Positions 7,407-17,127 of a DNA stretch of 56,738 nucleotides are shown here, one piece after another; the first letter of the stretch is position 1; every line of letters starts with the position of its first letter. The notes beneath the pieces were generated by a model that searched no databases, had not been told where the DNA came from, and worked only from the letters and a program-made list of their open reading frames with translations. The stretch is from CAYRFQ01 sp964423615 (lineage in GTDB: Bacteria > Planctomycetota > Planctomycetia > Gemmatales > Gemmataceae): NCBI GenBank assembly GCA_964423615.1, contig CAYRFQ010000042.1, forward strand, positions 1 to 56,738. Reading direction: 5' to 3'. Position numbers and translations under genes: made by a program.

Positions 7407-9683
7407 TTACTCTGATTGCTTTTCGGATGTCGCGTGGTTACTTCTTGGAATCCCCGCCTGGGAATTGGACGGTCGATTCTCAGTCTCGACGTGGGTGACT
7501 TTTCGGATTCGGAGACTCCAACCCAACCGCAGGCTGTTGACCACCACACTTACGGAACTCAGCGCCATAGCCATTGCAGCCCATTCATGACGCATAAGCC
7601 CCAGCATGGCCAGCGGAAGCAACACAGCGTTGTACACTGCCGCCCAACCGAGATTCTGCCAGATCGTTGTCAGCGTTCGCTTGGCGATCTGTATCGTTCG
7701 CGGAACCACTTTCGGATCACCACCGGAAATCAGGACGCTCCCACTTGCCTTGGCCACGTGTGTCCCCGTCCCGAGAGCAATTCCAACGTCGGCCGTCACC
7801 AACGCGGGAGCATCGTTGATTCCGTCTCCGACCATCGCCACGACATGCCGTTGACCTTTGTGACGTTCGAGCACCTCGACCTTCCCTTCCGGGGAAAGTT
7901 CGGCGTGGATGGCATGCGCCGGGAGTCCGAGTTCCTCACCGACTTTCCTACCGACTTCTCGTCGGTCGCCCGTGAGCATGTGGACGGAGATGTCTCGCGA
8001 CTGCAGCAGTGAAACGGCCTCTTTCGAAGTGCGTTTGACCACGTCACGCAACAACAAGACGCCGACCAATCGACTTCCCGTCGCCACGCACGCCAAAGTG
8101 GTGTCGGATTCTTCGAGTCGAGACGAGAACGTCTCCAGTCGAGACGTGTCGATGCCTTGCTTCTCGAGAAACTTGGGTGTGCCGACCCGGACAGTTTCTT
8201 CTCCCACCTCGGCTCGGATGCCGCCACCGGCAATGACTTTGACCGAGTCTGGCTCGAGATCCGAAACATCCCTTTCTTCAGCCGCCGTCACGATGGCCTT
8301 GGCCAACGGATGCTCACTTCCCCGTTCCGCTGCCGCAGCCCATCGAAGCACGTCGCTCTCCGACATGCCCTCGGCCGTGATTACCTCGACGACCTCAAAC
8401 CGACCTTCGGTGAGGGTTCCTGTTTTGTCGAAAAACACGGCATCGACTCTTGCGGTTCGTTCCAGGGCTTCGGCCAGCCGAAACAGGATTCCCTGTTGAG
8501 CCGCCACCCCGACGCCCACAGCGATGGCCGTTGGGGTAGCGAGTCCGAGAGCACACGGACACGCCACAATCACCACGACGACAGCTGCTTGAACTCCCTG
8601 GCTCCAACCCGTTCCAAGGAATCCGTGGCCCAGCGTCGTGACCAACGCCAGCAACAGAACACACGGAACGAAATAACTCGCCAGGACATCCGCAAGTCGT
8701 TGCACCGGCGCTTTGGAACCTTGGGCCGAACGGACCAGTTCGATGATCTGTCCCAAACGGGTGTTGCGGCCGGTCGTGTTGATCGTCACACGAAGCGATC
8801 CATTTTGGTTCAGGGTGCCGCCGAAGACTGCGGCTCCGGGTGCTTTCTCGATCGGAACACTTTCGCCGGTGAGCATGGACTCGTCGACGGCGGAGGAGCC
8901 CTTGATCACTTCTCCGTCGGCGGGAATGTTTTCGCCCGGGTAGATAACAATCGTATCTCCAACTTGCAGTCCGGAAACATCGATTTCGTGTTCCTGGCCG
9001 TCTCGCAAGACGTGGGCTGTTTCGGGCGTCAACCGCATGAGTTCGCGCATGGCAGAACCGGTTTGATGACGAGCGCGAGCTTCGAGCCATTTTCCGAGGG
9101 TGATGATCGTTAGCAACATCACGCCATCGTGAAAATAAAAGGTCGTCGATGTGCCATATATATTCACCACGCTGACGACATAGGCCGTCGTTGCTCCCAG
9201 GGCGATAAGCGTATCCATGTCCGCCGACCAATTCCGCAATCGTTTCCACGCTCCGACGTAGTACGGCCAGCCGATGAGCAGTTGAGCCGGGGTGGCGAGC
9301 CCAAACATCAGCCATCCCTTCCACCAAAACGATGACGGCAACGACCAATGCAAAAGTAGCAGCGGGATTGTCAGGAGCAAGCCGAGGATCAACAAATTAC
9401 GCCAACCTCGAGCTTCGTCGAGGCTTCGCTTTTCGCCTGCCTGCACTTCATCGCGGAGGTCCTTGTGGGCAATCTCCTTTGCCGCGTAACCCGTTGACGA
9501 AACGGCCTCTTGCAATCGGAGAATTTGGATTGCGTCGTCGGCCTTGATCGTCGCCTTTCCTTCCGCGAGACTCACATTGGCATCGGCAACGCCATCGACG
9601 GAAGCGAGGGCACGCTCGACAGCCCCAACACAACTCGCGCAGTGCATCCCCTGAATTTCGAGTTCGATCCGCTTTTCGGGCAT
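7407..9683 (-). CDS. copA: Cu(I)-exporting P1B-1-type ATPase
   Basis: 758 residues. One N-terminal heavy-metal-associated domain has GMHCASC (C15, C18). Eight membrane helices follow in P1B order. The transport-site motif CPC is at 375-377, the phosphorylation site DKTGTLTEG at D419, and the hinge GDGINDAPA near the C terminus. The YN pair in helix 7 (YNAVLLPLA) and MALSS in helix 8 together with CPC are the Cu(I)-specific set of the P1B-1 class, so this exports cuprous ion from the cytoplasm. AAGGAG precedes the ATG at 9683. No CueR- or CsoR-like regulator or metallochaperone is adjacent, and I could not identify an operator. Confidence 0.95.
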   Translation of the reverse strand: MPEKRIELEIQGMHCASCVGAVERALASVDGVADANVSLAEGKATIKADDAIQILRLQEAVSSTGYAAKEIAHKDLRDEVQAGEKRSLDEARGWRNLLILGLLLTIPLLLLHWSLPSSFWWKGWLMFGLATPAQLLIGWPYYVGAWKRLRNWSADMDTLIALGATTAYVVSVVNIYGTSTTFYFHDGVMLLTIITLGKWLEARARHQTGSAMRELMRLTPETAHVLRDGQEHEIDVSGLQVGDTIVIYPGENIPADGEVIKGSSAVDESMLTGESVPIEKAPGAAVFGGTLNQNGSLRVTINTTGRNTRLGQIIELVRSAQGSKAPVQRLADVLASYFVPCVLLLALVTTLGHGFLGTGWSQGVQAAVVVVIVACPCALGLATPTAIAVGVGVAAQQGILFRLAEALERTARVDAVFFDKTGTLTEGRFEVVEVITAEGMSESDVLRWAAAAERGSEHPLAKAIVTAAEERDVSDLEPDSVKVIAGGGIRAEVGEETVRVGTPKFLEKQGIDTSRLETFSSRLEESDTTLACVATGSRLVGVLLLRDVVKRTSKEAVSLLQSRDISVHMLTGDRREVGRKVGEELGLPAHAIHAELSPEGKVEVLERHKGQRHVVAMVGDGINDAPALVTADVGIALGTGTHVAKASGSVLISGGDPKVVPRTIQIAKRTLTTIWQNLGWAAVYNAVLLPLAMLGLMRHEWAAMAMALSSVSVVVNSLRLGWSLRIRKVTHVETENRPSNSQAGIPRSNHATSEKQSE

Positions 9684-9827
9684 GAATCATCTCCTTACAC
9701 AGTGGTCGGCTCTATTTCATTCTACGGACTTCACTCACGCAAATTTCTTGCCGTGGTCGAGTTCATCTGGTAAACCACGAAGGAGTCATCGTCCTCACCA
9801 CCTGATTCTTCACCATTGGGTCACCAC

Positions 9828-10994
9828 ATGAACCGCCTTCTCGCGTTTGGATGTTTGCTCCTGGCGGGTGCATTCCTGCTCCCGCAATCCGGCTTTTCCC
9901 AAGAACCAACGACGCCGAAAAAACTGTGGGTCTTCCTCGGCACGTATACGCGTGGGAACAGCAAGGGAATTTACCGCGCGGTGTTGGATCTCAAAACGGG
10001 AAAACTCGGCGAACCACAGCTTGCAGCCGTCACAAAGAACCCTTCTTTCTTGGCCATCCACCCGACCGGAGATTTTCTCTACTCCGTCGGTGAACTGTCG
10101 GAGTTCAAAGGGAAGCCAGCCGGCGCTGTGAATGCGTTTTCGCTCGATCCGATGACCGGAAAGTTGAAGTTTTTGAACCAACGATCGTCCAAGGGGGCAG
10201 GACCTTGTCACCTGGTCGTGGACAAGACTGGGAAGTATGTTCTCGTTGCGAACTACGGTGGCGGAAGTGTAACCGCTCTGCGGATCAATAAAAAGGGTCG
10301 GCTTGGCAAGACGACCGCCTTCATCCAACACAAGGGTTCCAGCGTCAATCCACGCCGTCAGAAGGGACCACACGCCCACTCGATCAACTTGGATGCCGCG
10401 AATCGGTTTGCGTTCGTGGCCGATCTCGGACTCGACAAGGTTCTCATCTACAAGTTCAGCTCTCAAGACGGCAGCCTGAAAGAGCCGACCGCAAAGCCAG
10501 TGAAGCTCGCTCCGGGAGCTGGTCCTCGCCACTTCGCGTTCCACCCGAGCCGCAAGTTCGCTTACGTCATCAATGAGATGACGTCTACACTTACGGCCAT
10601 GAAATACGACCCGAAGTCCGGGGCGTTGATGAAACTTCAAACTCTCACAACGCTTCCCCAAGAGACCAAAGGTAACTCCACGGCGGAAGTCGTGGTTCAT
10701 CCGTCCGGAAAATTCGTCTACGGTTCGAACCGAGGTCACAATAGTATTGCCATATTCCAGGTGAACCAGGACACAGGGAAACTGACGCCGGCCGGACACC
10801 AAGGTTACAAGATCAAAATTCCGAGGAATTTTGCGATCGATCCCACTGGAAAATACCTTCTGGTGGCTAGTCAACAGGGCCACACCGTCGGGGTCTTCCA
10901 AATCAATCAAGACACGGGTGCGTTGACGCCGACGGGTTCGCTCATCGAGGTCCCCTCGCCTGTCTGTGTTCGATTTTTGGCCAAACCTGAGTAA
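9828..10994 (+). CDS. Secreted lactonase-family seven-bladed propeller
   Basis: 388 residues from ATG 9828. A signal peptide (MNRLLAFGCLLLAGAF...) is followed by YbhE/6-phosphogluconolactonase-type beta-propeller blades with the family patterns FLGTYTRGNSKGIY, PSFLAIHPTGDFLYSV, GPCHLVVDKTGKYV, GPHAHSINLD and GPRHFAFHP. Family members hydrolyse 6-phosphogluconolactone or other lactones. An exported copy more likely acts on an extracytoplasmic sugar lactone, which is inference. A TTG at 9816 is an alternative start; neither has a good ribosome binding site. It is divergent from copA over about 145 bp and co-directional with the PQQ-type propeller 93 bp downstream. Confidence 0.88.
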   Translation: MNRLLAFGCLLLAGAFLLPQSGFSQEPTTPKKLWVFLGTYTRGNSKGIYRAVLDLKTGKLGEPQLAAVTKNPSFLAIHPTGDFLYSVGELSEFKGKPAGAVNAFSLDPMTGKLKFLNQRSSKGAGPCHLVVDKTGKYVLVANYGGGSVTALRINKKGRLGKTTAFIQHKGSSVNPRRQKGPHAHSINLDAANRFAFVADLGLDKVLIYKFSSQDGSLKEPTAKPVKLAPGAGPRHFAFHPSRKFAYVINEMTSTLTAMKYDPKSGALMKLQTLTTLPQETKGNSTAEVVVHPSGKFVYGSNRGHNSIAIFQVNQDTGKLTPAGHQGYKIKIPRNFAIDPTGKYLLVASQQGHTVGVFQINQDTGALTPTGSLIEVPSPVCVRFLAKPE

Positions 10995-11087
10995 CTCCTC
11001 TCCTCTCCAATGACTAACCTGGCCACTTGCGATATTGTGGGTGGCCCCCTTTCGATCTCTATTTCCTACCTACTCGTCGAGGTTACT

Positions 11088-12395
11088 ATGCAATCACTCC
11101 GACTTGCGCTGCGCACCCTGGCATCCCTTTTATTCCTCTTCGTCGTTACACATTCCTCGAGCGGGCAAACCGATTGGCCCCATTGGCGTGGTCCCAATCG
11201 CAACGACATTACCGCCGAATCATCCGGGTGGAAAAAAGGAGCCCAATGGCCAGCGAAAAAGGATAGTTGGCGAGTAACGTTAGGAGATGGAAGCAGTTCA
11301 CCGCTTGTCGTTGGCAAGAAGGTCTATGCCATGGGTTGGCGGCAAAACAAAGACACTGTGTATTGCCTCGACCTCACAACTGGAAAAACGCTGTGGAAAC
11401 AGTCGTATGCTTGCCCACCCTACGGTCGACGAAGCGTCGGTGATCAGGGGCTTTACAAGGGGCCGTCTTCGACTCCCGAATACGACACGGAAACAGGGTG
11501 GCTATATACTTTAAGTACAGATGGTCACCTTAACTGTTGGAATACCAGGAACCAGGGCAAAAAAGTTTGGGGGTTGAACCTTCACGAGGGATATACAATT
11601 GATCGACGACCCCAGGTCCCAGGAAGCGGTCGACGGGATTACGGATATACCACGGCACCGCTAATCCATGGAGACTGGGTTATTGTCGAAGTCGGTGCTC
11701 GCGAAGGAACTGTGATGGCATTTCAAAAGAAAACCGGCAAAGAAGTCTGGCGTTCGAAGCTCAAGGACCCAGCGGGCCACACAGGTGGTTTAGCTCCGAT
11801 GACTGTAGAAGACATCCCTTGCGTGGCCGTATTTACACATTTTCATCTGGCCGTCATTCGGCTCGACAAAAACCATGTTGGGGAGACTTTGGCAAAGTAT
11901 CCCTGGGTGACATATTTTGCCAACAGCATTCCAACCCCAGCCGTCCATAACAATTATGTTCTCATCACGTCCTCGTATAATCAAGGAACGATATGTAAGC
12001 TCAAGATTACCAAGAACGGCGCTACAAAAGTTTGGGAACGGCGAGCCGCCTCGGGGGTGTGCAGTCCTATCATTTACAAGGGCCACATCTATTGGGCCTG
12101 GCAGCGACTTTACTGTCTTGATTTCGAAACGGGTAAAGAGAAGTGGGTCAAGAGGTGGGGCGGAAGTCCGGGCTCTTGCATTGTTACGAGCGACGAGAAA
12201 CTTATCGCATGGGGAGGGCGGAGAGGGCAGCTACTCTTACTCGACATCGCAAATCCGTCAGCCAAACGAGTCAAAACCCTTGCTTTCCAGCCAGCTCTAT
12301 TCGCTCGCCATCCCTGGCCCCACGTCGTTCTGGCCAACGGTCATCTTCTATGCAAGGACCGAGACGGGAACATGCGTTGTTTCGCGATGAACTGA
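11088..12395 (+). CDS. Secreted PQQ-like (BamB-type) beta-propeller protein
   Basis: 435 residues. The signal peptide begins at ATG 11088, which has GAGG a few bases upstream; the in-frame ATG at 11010 would add a non-signal-like stretch. The mature protein starts with WPHWRGPNRND, a hallmark of the abundant planctomycete PQQ-repeat proteins, followed by repeats of the type VYCLDLTTGKTLWK and VMAFQKKTGKEVW. These fold as an eight-bladed propeller. Many family members bind no quinone and serve as scaffolds, so an enzymatic role should not be assumed. No c-type haem motif (CxxCH) is present. Confidence 0.88.
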   Translation: MQSLRLALRTLASLLFLFVVTHSSSGQTDWPHWRGPNRNDITAESSGWKKGAQWPAKKDSWRVTLGDGSSSPLVVGKKVYAMGWRQNKDTVYCLDLTTGKTLWKQSYACPPYGRRSVGDQGLYKGPSSTPEYDTETGWLYTLSTDGHLNCWNTRNQGKKVWGLNLHEGYTIDRRPQVPGSGRRDYGYTTAPLIHGDWVIVEVGAREGTVMAFQKKTGKEVWRSKLKDPAGHTGGLAPMTVEDIPCVAVFTHFHLAVIRLDKNHVGETLAKYPWVTYFANSIPTPAVHNNYVLITSSYNQGTICKLKITKNGATKVWERRAASGVCSPIIYKGHIYWAWQRLYCLDFETGKEKWVKRWGGSPGSCIVTSDEKLIAWGGRRGQLLLLDIANPSAKRVKTLAFQPALFARHPWPHVVLANGHLLCKDRDGNMRCFAMN

Positions 12396-12511
12396 CGCAC
12401 GTACTTGTCAGAAGGAAAATTGTTGGATTTTGGAATTGTCTCGGACGACAAGTGAACAAGTAATTCTACGTCTGATTTTCAAGCGATTATACGCACAACA
12501 AAACCGGACAA

Positions 12512-13411
12512 CTATTGCCAATGACTGAGGTCACGGTTCAGGAGGTATTGGAGTTCCTGAATATCAGACTGGTAAACATCTAAGAGTCGATTCCTGAGAT
12601 CCTGGCTCAGGTTTGGCTTCCGATTTTGTAGGACTTTGGCGAGAACTTTGTTGTCCAGGGCTTCCAGGAATTGGAGGAGTCGATAACGGTGTCCGCCGAG
12701 TTCGTCCATGGGAATCGGTTCTAAACGGGTTCTGTCTTGGTTGTACGAATAGGCAATATTGTTTCGAAGTGAGAGCAAACGCATTCGAGACATGTTATAA
12801 ATGACGGCTTGGGGACGTGTATCCAACGCCTCGGGAACATAGGAATCATCAAGACCTAAAAATCGATAGGCTTGTTGAATCGTTTCTACAGGGTTTTGGA
12901 TGAGATCATCGTGGAGTAGGACGAGCAGTTGACCGCGTTCCAGGTAGTACTTGTATTCCCGAAGATATTTATAATACCTTCCATTCTCGAGTATTTCCTC
13001 AGCCCGCCGGTACCTCTTGGAGTAAGCCTTGTTCAAAACATGCCGCATGCCAAGTTCATGGTCCAGTATGGGCAGAAATCCATAGCTCATGTTGTGGTAA
13101 TACGACGAAATGGCTCGGTCGATGGGATTCCTCAGGATTGCAATCAAATGCGCCTTGGGCAGGTGTTGGACTATGCGTGCGGGAACTTCTGGCTTGCCGA
13201 CGTAGGACGGTCGAGTGATTCCCACTCGGCATTCCGTTCGGTATCCGAGCAGTTCCTGGAGTGAAGAGATGCCCTGTTCTTCCCAGTCCGGCGACTCAAA
13301 AATGGCCACCTCTTGAGGGTACAGGAAGACATCCGGATGCTCTCCCAAACAACGAGAGAGGAAAGTGGACCCACTTTTGGCCGCACCAATGACCACGAAA
13401 TTTGGAAGCAT
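12512..13411 (-). CDS. Sulfotransferase-domain protein
   Basis: 299 residues, a complete PAPS-dependent sulfotransferase. The 5'-phosphosulfate loop is GAAKSGSTFL (about 8-17) and the 3'-phosphate motif is RNPIDRAISSYYH (about 98-110). The fold resembles heparan N-deacetylase/sulfotransferase-type enzymes, with an HPDVFLYPQEVAIF segment after the first motif. It probably transfers sulfate to a carbohydrate or lipid hydroxyl; the acceptor cannot be read from the sequence. It stands alone, with 116 bp to the convergent propeller gene and a long non-coding region upstream, so it likely has its own promoter. Confidence 0.9.
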   Translation of the reverse strand: MLPNFVVIGAAKSGSTFLSRCLGEHPDVFLYPQEVAIFESPDWEEQGISSLQELLGYRTECRVGITRPSYVGKPEVPARIVQHLPKAHLIAILRNPIDRAISSYYHNMSYGFLPILDHELGMRHVLNKAYSKRYRRAEEILENGRYYKYLREYKYYLERGQLLVLLHDDLIQNPVETIQQAYRFLGLDDSYVPEALDTRPQAVIYNMSRMRLLSLRNNIAYSYNQDRTRLEPIPMDELGGHRYRLLQFLEALDNKVLAKVLQNRKPNLSQDLRNRLLDVYQSDIQELQYLLNRDLSHWQ

Positions 13412-13594
13412 TGTTGTCCCTCTGTCCGCAAAAGCTCAAGAACCCCGGAGGATGATCGTGTTGAGTCTCCTGGCCTTCTCGATCAGGGTCGAAAGCCTCT
13501 GCCCCAGACTTCTTCGTTGATTAGAGAAGAGGCACGAAACTTACTTCGTTGAACCGAAAAGTCAATAGCTGTTTGCTCGTGGGAGAGACAGCTG

Positions 13595-13733
13595 TGCCTC
13601 TGGATTCTGGAATTTGGATTCACCGGGAAATCGGAAATCTACGCGGCTCGCGTGTACTTTGTCTGGAATGCCGTTGAATCCATGCGACTCGCGTATACCT
13701 ACCACGAACATAGAATTCCAAAATCCAGAGGCA
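13595..13733. repeat. MITE-like inverted repeat element
   Basis: Two 20-bp arms match at 19 of 20 positions in inverted orientation: 13595-13614 (begins TGCCTCTGGATT) and 13714-13733 (ends AATCCAGAGGCA), enclosing 99 bp. Inside lie two copies of a short palindrome (13640-13657 and 13682-13698). No obvious target-site duplication flanks it and no transposase is inside. It could be a non-autonomous element or a long hairpin. Confidence 0.55.
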
Positions 13734-13830
13734 TACCTGGAGCACTCCAGCGGTTTCGATCAGGGTTGTTGAAGGTCTTTGGTTTGCTACAATTTACGAG
13801 TTGATATAGAGCGTTTCCCGATTATTATGG

Positions 13831-13886
13831 GTACACGCGAGCTGTGTTTATCCACGGCAAGAAAAAGTACACGCAAGCTACGTGTA
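13831..13886. repeat. Pair of dispersed TACACG...CGTGTA palindromes
   Basis: 13868-13886 reads TACACGCAAGCTACGTGTA, with perfect complementary ends, and 13831-13850 is a degenerate copy. Related copies are at 5489-5506, 13640-13657 and 13682-13698. The rest of 13412-14170 holds no gene I can support. Confidence 0.5.
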
Positions 13887-14170
13887 GGTATGGCAGGAAT
13901 TGATTGCAAACCGGAGCCGGCCTAAGCGATTTGGCAGGTTCTTATGCGTTTAGACGACCAGGATCGGTGGTGCCGATGGACGTAGGACAAGTTTTGGAAC
14001 GCGAAAGGAATCAGTGCCTGTTTTTTTGTAGGACGTGACGATGGCATACCTCAGAAGGCAGTGACGTGCCGTGCTTTCGCTCGCGGTCAAGCTCGTCACA
14101 CCCTACAATAACCCTGGATCTGACAAAAGCTGTCTGAATGTACTGTCCTGGCATGGGGTCAGGAGAACAC

Positions 14171-15742
14171 ATGAATGTTCCATGCAACAACTGTGGTAAG
14201 AATCTGAGCGTCTCAGTTGAGTTGTATGGTCGACAAGGGCGTTGTCCGATCTGCCAAACCATCATGACGTTCCCGAATCCCCAACAACGAGAGACCGGGA
14301 GTCAGGGTCAAATAACTCCACCTCCACTTCCCAATAGAGAACGAGGCGAGGTTGGGACTGGCGCCAGTCAACAACTCGCTTCGGGGAACAGATCGACTTC
14401 GCCACCAGTGCCCCGTCACCCAGCGAACCGGAGCAACGGAGCCCAGAAGTCCCCTCTCGAACAAACCACAATCGCCGATTTGGAAGAAACGGCGACGGCA
14501 ACGGCCGACCTCAAGACGTGCCGAATTTGTACTCGCAGCAACCCACCCATAGCAAACTACTGCTACTACGACGGCTCCTCTCTCTCGGCGGATTCCCGAG
14601 AAGGTCCAGTACGCGCCGGGAACATGGCTTTCCCGGCTCCGTTTTTCTTTTCCAGTAAGACGATGTGCGCCAACTTCAACGAGCTGGCTTTTGCTTGTCA
14701 CAGCAACTGGGACGAGGCGCTTCGGCATCTGGCGGAAGGCAACTGGCAAACGTTTTTCGGTAACATTGGGCGTCTGGATCTGTCTCTCGCGGCCAAAGAT
14801 GCCGCCCAAAATCCCAATGCCGATCAAGGTCTGAGCCAATTACTCGAGCGCTTTCCAGCCGAACCCGATTTCTTGCGTCCCGCGAGTCTGAAGGTGCAGC
14901 CACCGGAAGAGAACCTGGGGCAACTACAACCGGGAACGAATCGGACGTTCGAGGTGACTCTCGTCAATCAGGGAATGCTGTTACTCCAGGGATTCTTGTG
15001 GTCGGACTGCGAATGGTTGGCCTTGGGGGACAACATCAACGCCTCCCAAAAAGTCTTCCAGACTCGCGACTTTTACACCCTTTCGGTGCGAGTGTTGGGC
15101 GACAAACTTCGGGCCGGTCGGGTGCCACTCAAAGGCGAAATCATTGTCGAGACCAACGGCGGAAAAGCCGTCGTTCCTGTGACGGTCGAAGTCCCCGTTC
15201 AGCCGTTCCCAGGCGTACCCGAGGTTGCCAATAATTCATTGTCTGGGTCGAGGTCTCCACGAGTCCTGGCTGTGCAAGCCAAGGAAAACCTCAAAGACGC
15301 CGCCGTGTTGTTCGAAGCGGGTGCCGTTCGGCTTTGGTACGAAGTCAACGGTTGGACTTATCCCGTTGCTGGGGCGTCGGCTTCTGGAAAAGCCGCGATC
15401 CAACAATTTTTCGAAGCCCTGGGCCTCACCAAACCACCTCTGTTGCAGCTCAAAAACCAAGCCATAACCTGTCAGGGGATGATGGGACAACGAATTTCGA
15501 CGAGTTTGACCGTTCTTGCCGACGAGTCCAAACCCATTTTCGCGCATGGTTGGAGTGACCAGCCGTGGGTGGAGGTCGGTCCGTTCCTCCGGATCGACCG
15601 AGAGATCCGAATTCTTGTCGAAGTGTTGGTGCCCCCTTGCCCAGGAGAAGTCCGACACGCTCAAATCCAAATTCGCGGAAACGGCAACCAAGTCTTCACC
15701 GTTCCCGTAACCGTCGCAGTCGGAGCGGAAGACTTTTGTTGA
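14171..15742 (+). CDS. Double zinc-ribbon protein with beta-sandwich C-terminal half
   Basis: 523 residues; function not recognised. A zinc ribbon (C5-x2-C8, C25-x2-C28) opens the protein, followed by a Pro/Ser-rich linker and a second zinc-ribbon-like motif (CRICTRSNPPIANYC). A roughly 70-residue helical segment follows (NELAFACHSNWDEALRHL to LSQLLERFP), which resembles a module I have seen beside zinc ribbons in planctomycete proteins. The second half is beta-rich with two Ig-like stretches (FEVTLVNQG...; VTVAVGAEDF at the end). No signal peptide or membrane helix is seen, so it should be cytoplasmic. ATG 14171 is chosen for AGGAG five bases upstream. It leads a co-directional block of envelope-type genes. 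Confidence 0.75.
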   Translation: MNVPCNNCGKNLSVSVELYGRQGRCPICQTIMTFPNPQQRETGSQGQITPPPLPNRERGEVGTGASQQLASGNRSTSPPVPRHPANRSNGAQKSPLEQTTIADLEETATATADLKTCRICTRSNPPIANYCYYDGSSLSADSREGPVRAGNMAFPAPFFFSSKTMCANFNELAFACHSNWDEALRHLAEGNWQTFFGNIGRLDLSLAAKDAAQNPNADQGLSQLLERFPAEPDFLRPASLKVQPPEENLGQLQPGTNRTFEVTLVNQGMLLLQGFLWSDCEWLALGDNINASQKVFQTRDFYTLSVRVLGDKLRAGRVPLKGEIIVETNGGKAVVPVTVEVPVQPFPGVPEVANNSLSGSRSPRVLAVQAKENLKDAAVLFEAGAVRLWYEVNGWTYPVAGASASGKAAIQQFFEALGLTKPPLLQLKNQAITCQGMMGQRISTSLTVLADESKPIFAHGWSDQPWVEVGPFLRIDREIRILVEVLVPPCPGEVRHAQIQIRGNGNQVFTVPVTVAVGAEDFC

Positions 15743-15918
15743 CTTCGTGGGAGTCGAACGGGAGTGATCGCCACCCACGCACGACCAACGTCACCTGTCA
15801 TTTACGATCGGACATCTCGCACTCTTGCTTCCATTCCAGAAAACCAAAAGACTGGCAACGTCGTCGGAAGAAGAAAACACATACGTAATCGTTGAACCGC
15901 GATGTGGAGTAGCCAACA

Positions 15919-17127
15919 ATGTTCAAGAGCATAACTTGCCCAACCTGCAATCACAAATGGCCCGTGCCCGAAGGGACCATGGGGAAACGCATTCACTGCG
16001 AAAACTGCCAAACGCCATTCATCGCCGGGGGATCGGTTGCGACCTCGACGCCTCCTTCCCCATCGCAACCTGGAGGTTTCAACAAAACGATGCTTGGACA
16101 ACAGGAAACTCTGATCCGCTACAAGTGCCCACGATGTCAAAAGCTTTTGCAGTCACCCGCTTTCGAAGCCGGCAAGAAGAAACCCTGTCCCGAATGTGGC
16201 CAACGGCTTCAGGTTCCCGCGGCACCGCCACCCAAACCAGCCGGAATCGACAAGACGATGTTGGCCGAAAGCCAAGGAGGGCCACAAGGAGGGCCACAAG
16301 GCCTCAACAAGACCATGTTGACCGACGCGGAACAGCCCGTTGGCGGAACCAACAAGACCATGCTCGTCAGTGAGAATCAAGCTCCAGCAGCACCTCCAAT
16401 TCGGTATAACTGTCCACGTTGCCGCATCGTCATCGAATCCCAGGCTCACGAGGCCGGGACGAAAAAGAATTGTCCTTCTTGCGGTCAGCGCCACAAGGTT
16501 CCGAACGCTTCGACCCTGACCGGTCAAGGGGCCATGTCGGGTTCCGGCCACGGACAGCAGAAGCCCAAGGGGTTCTGGGAGGAACACTTTGCCGGCAAAC
16601 CGGTCAAGCTTGCTGTTGTGATTACTTGTGCTCTCGTGATCCTCTTCGTCGTCGTCCCAGCCGTCATTCGTGGTGGCAAGATCGAAGACGTCCAAGCCCG
16701 CAAACAAGCCGAACTCGACCTTGCCAAGTTGAAAGCGGAGATCGAAGCGAAACAGAAGGCCTACGATGACGAACTCCGGAAGAAAAAACAGTGGGCGGAC
16801 CTGATGGCCAAGCTCAAGCAGAAAGAAGATGCGTTGGAACGGCAGCGAGAGTTGGACCGACAAAACTTGATCCTCCAGCAAAACGAAAAACTACGGCAAA
16901 AGCGAGAACAAGAACGTGCCGACGACGAACGGAAGTTGAAGCTGGAAATGGAAAAGATGAAATTGAAACTGGAGCAACAACAGGCCGAGGCAGCGAAGAT
17001 CAAACTAGAGTTGCAGCAGCAAAACCAGGCCAAGCAGAAAGCCGCGACCGTGGTCGAACGCCCAGTTTACCAGTACGTCCCGGCGTACGACTGGAGGTAC
17101 TATCGTCCTTACCCGTGGTGGTACTAA
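15919..17127 (+). CDS. Triple zinc-ribbon membrane protein with NKTML motifs and coiled coil
   Basis: 402 residues; family not recognised. Three zinc ribbons (CPTC/CENC, CPRC/CPEC and CPRC/CPSC) alternate with linkers. The linkers carry four copies of a short motif: FNKTML, IDKTML, LNKTML and TNKTML, all between about residues 53 and 152. A transmembrane helix (VVITCALVILFVVVPAVI, about 233-250) follows, then a long Lys/Glu/Gln-rich coiled coil (about 255-375) and an aromatic tail ending RPYPWWY. The ribbons and motifs should be cytoplasmic and the coiled coil outside. The repeated Thr in a fixed context could be a phospho-acceptor read by FHA domains; this is inference. A GC-rich 12-bp direct repeat encodes GGPQGGPQ. 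Confidence 0.8.
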   Translation: MFKSITCPTCNHKWPVPEGTMGKRIHCENCQTPFIAGGSVATSTPPSPSQPGGFNKTMLGQQETLIRYKCPRCQKLLQSPAFEAGKKKPCPECGQRLQVPAAPPPKPAGIDKTMLAESQGGPQGGPQGLNKTMLTDAEQPVGGTNKTMLVSENQAPAAPPIRYNCPRCRIVIESQAHEAGTKKNCPSCGQRHKVPNASTLTGQGAMSGSGHGQQKPKGFWEEHFAGKPVKLAVVITCALVILFVVVPAVIRGGKIEDVQARKQAELDLAKLKAEIEAKQKAYDDELRKKKQWADLMAKLKQKEDALERQRELDRQNLILQQNEKLRQKREQERADDERKLKLEMEKMKLKLEQQQAEAAKIKLELQQQNQAKQKAATVVERPVYQYVPAYDWRYYRPYPWWY

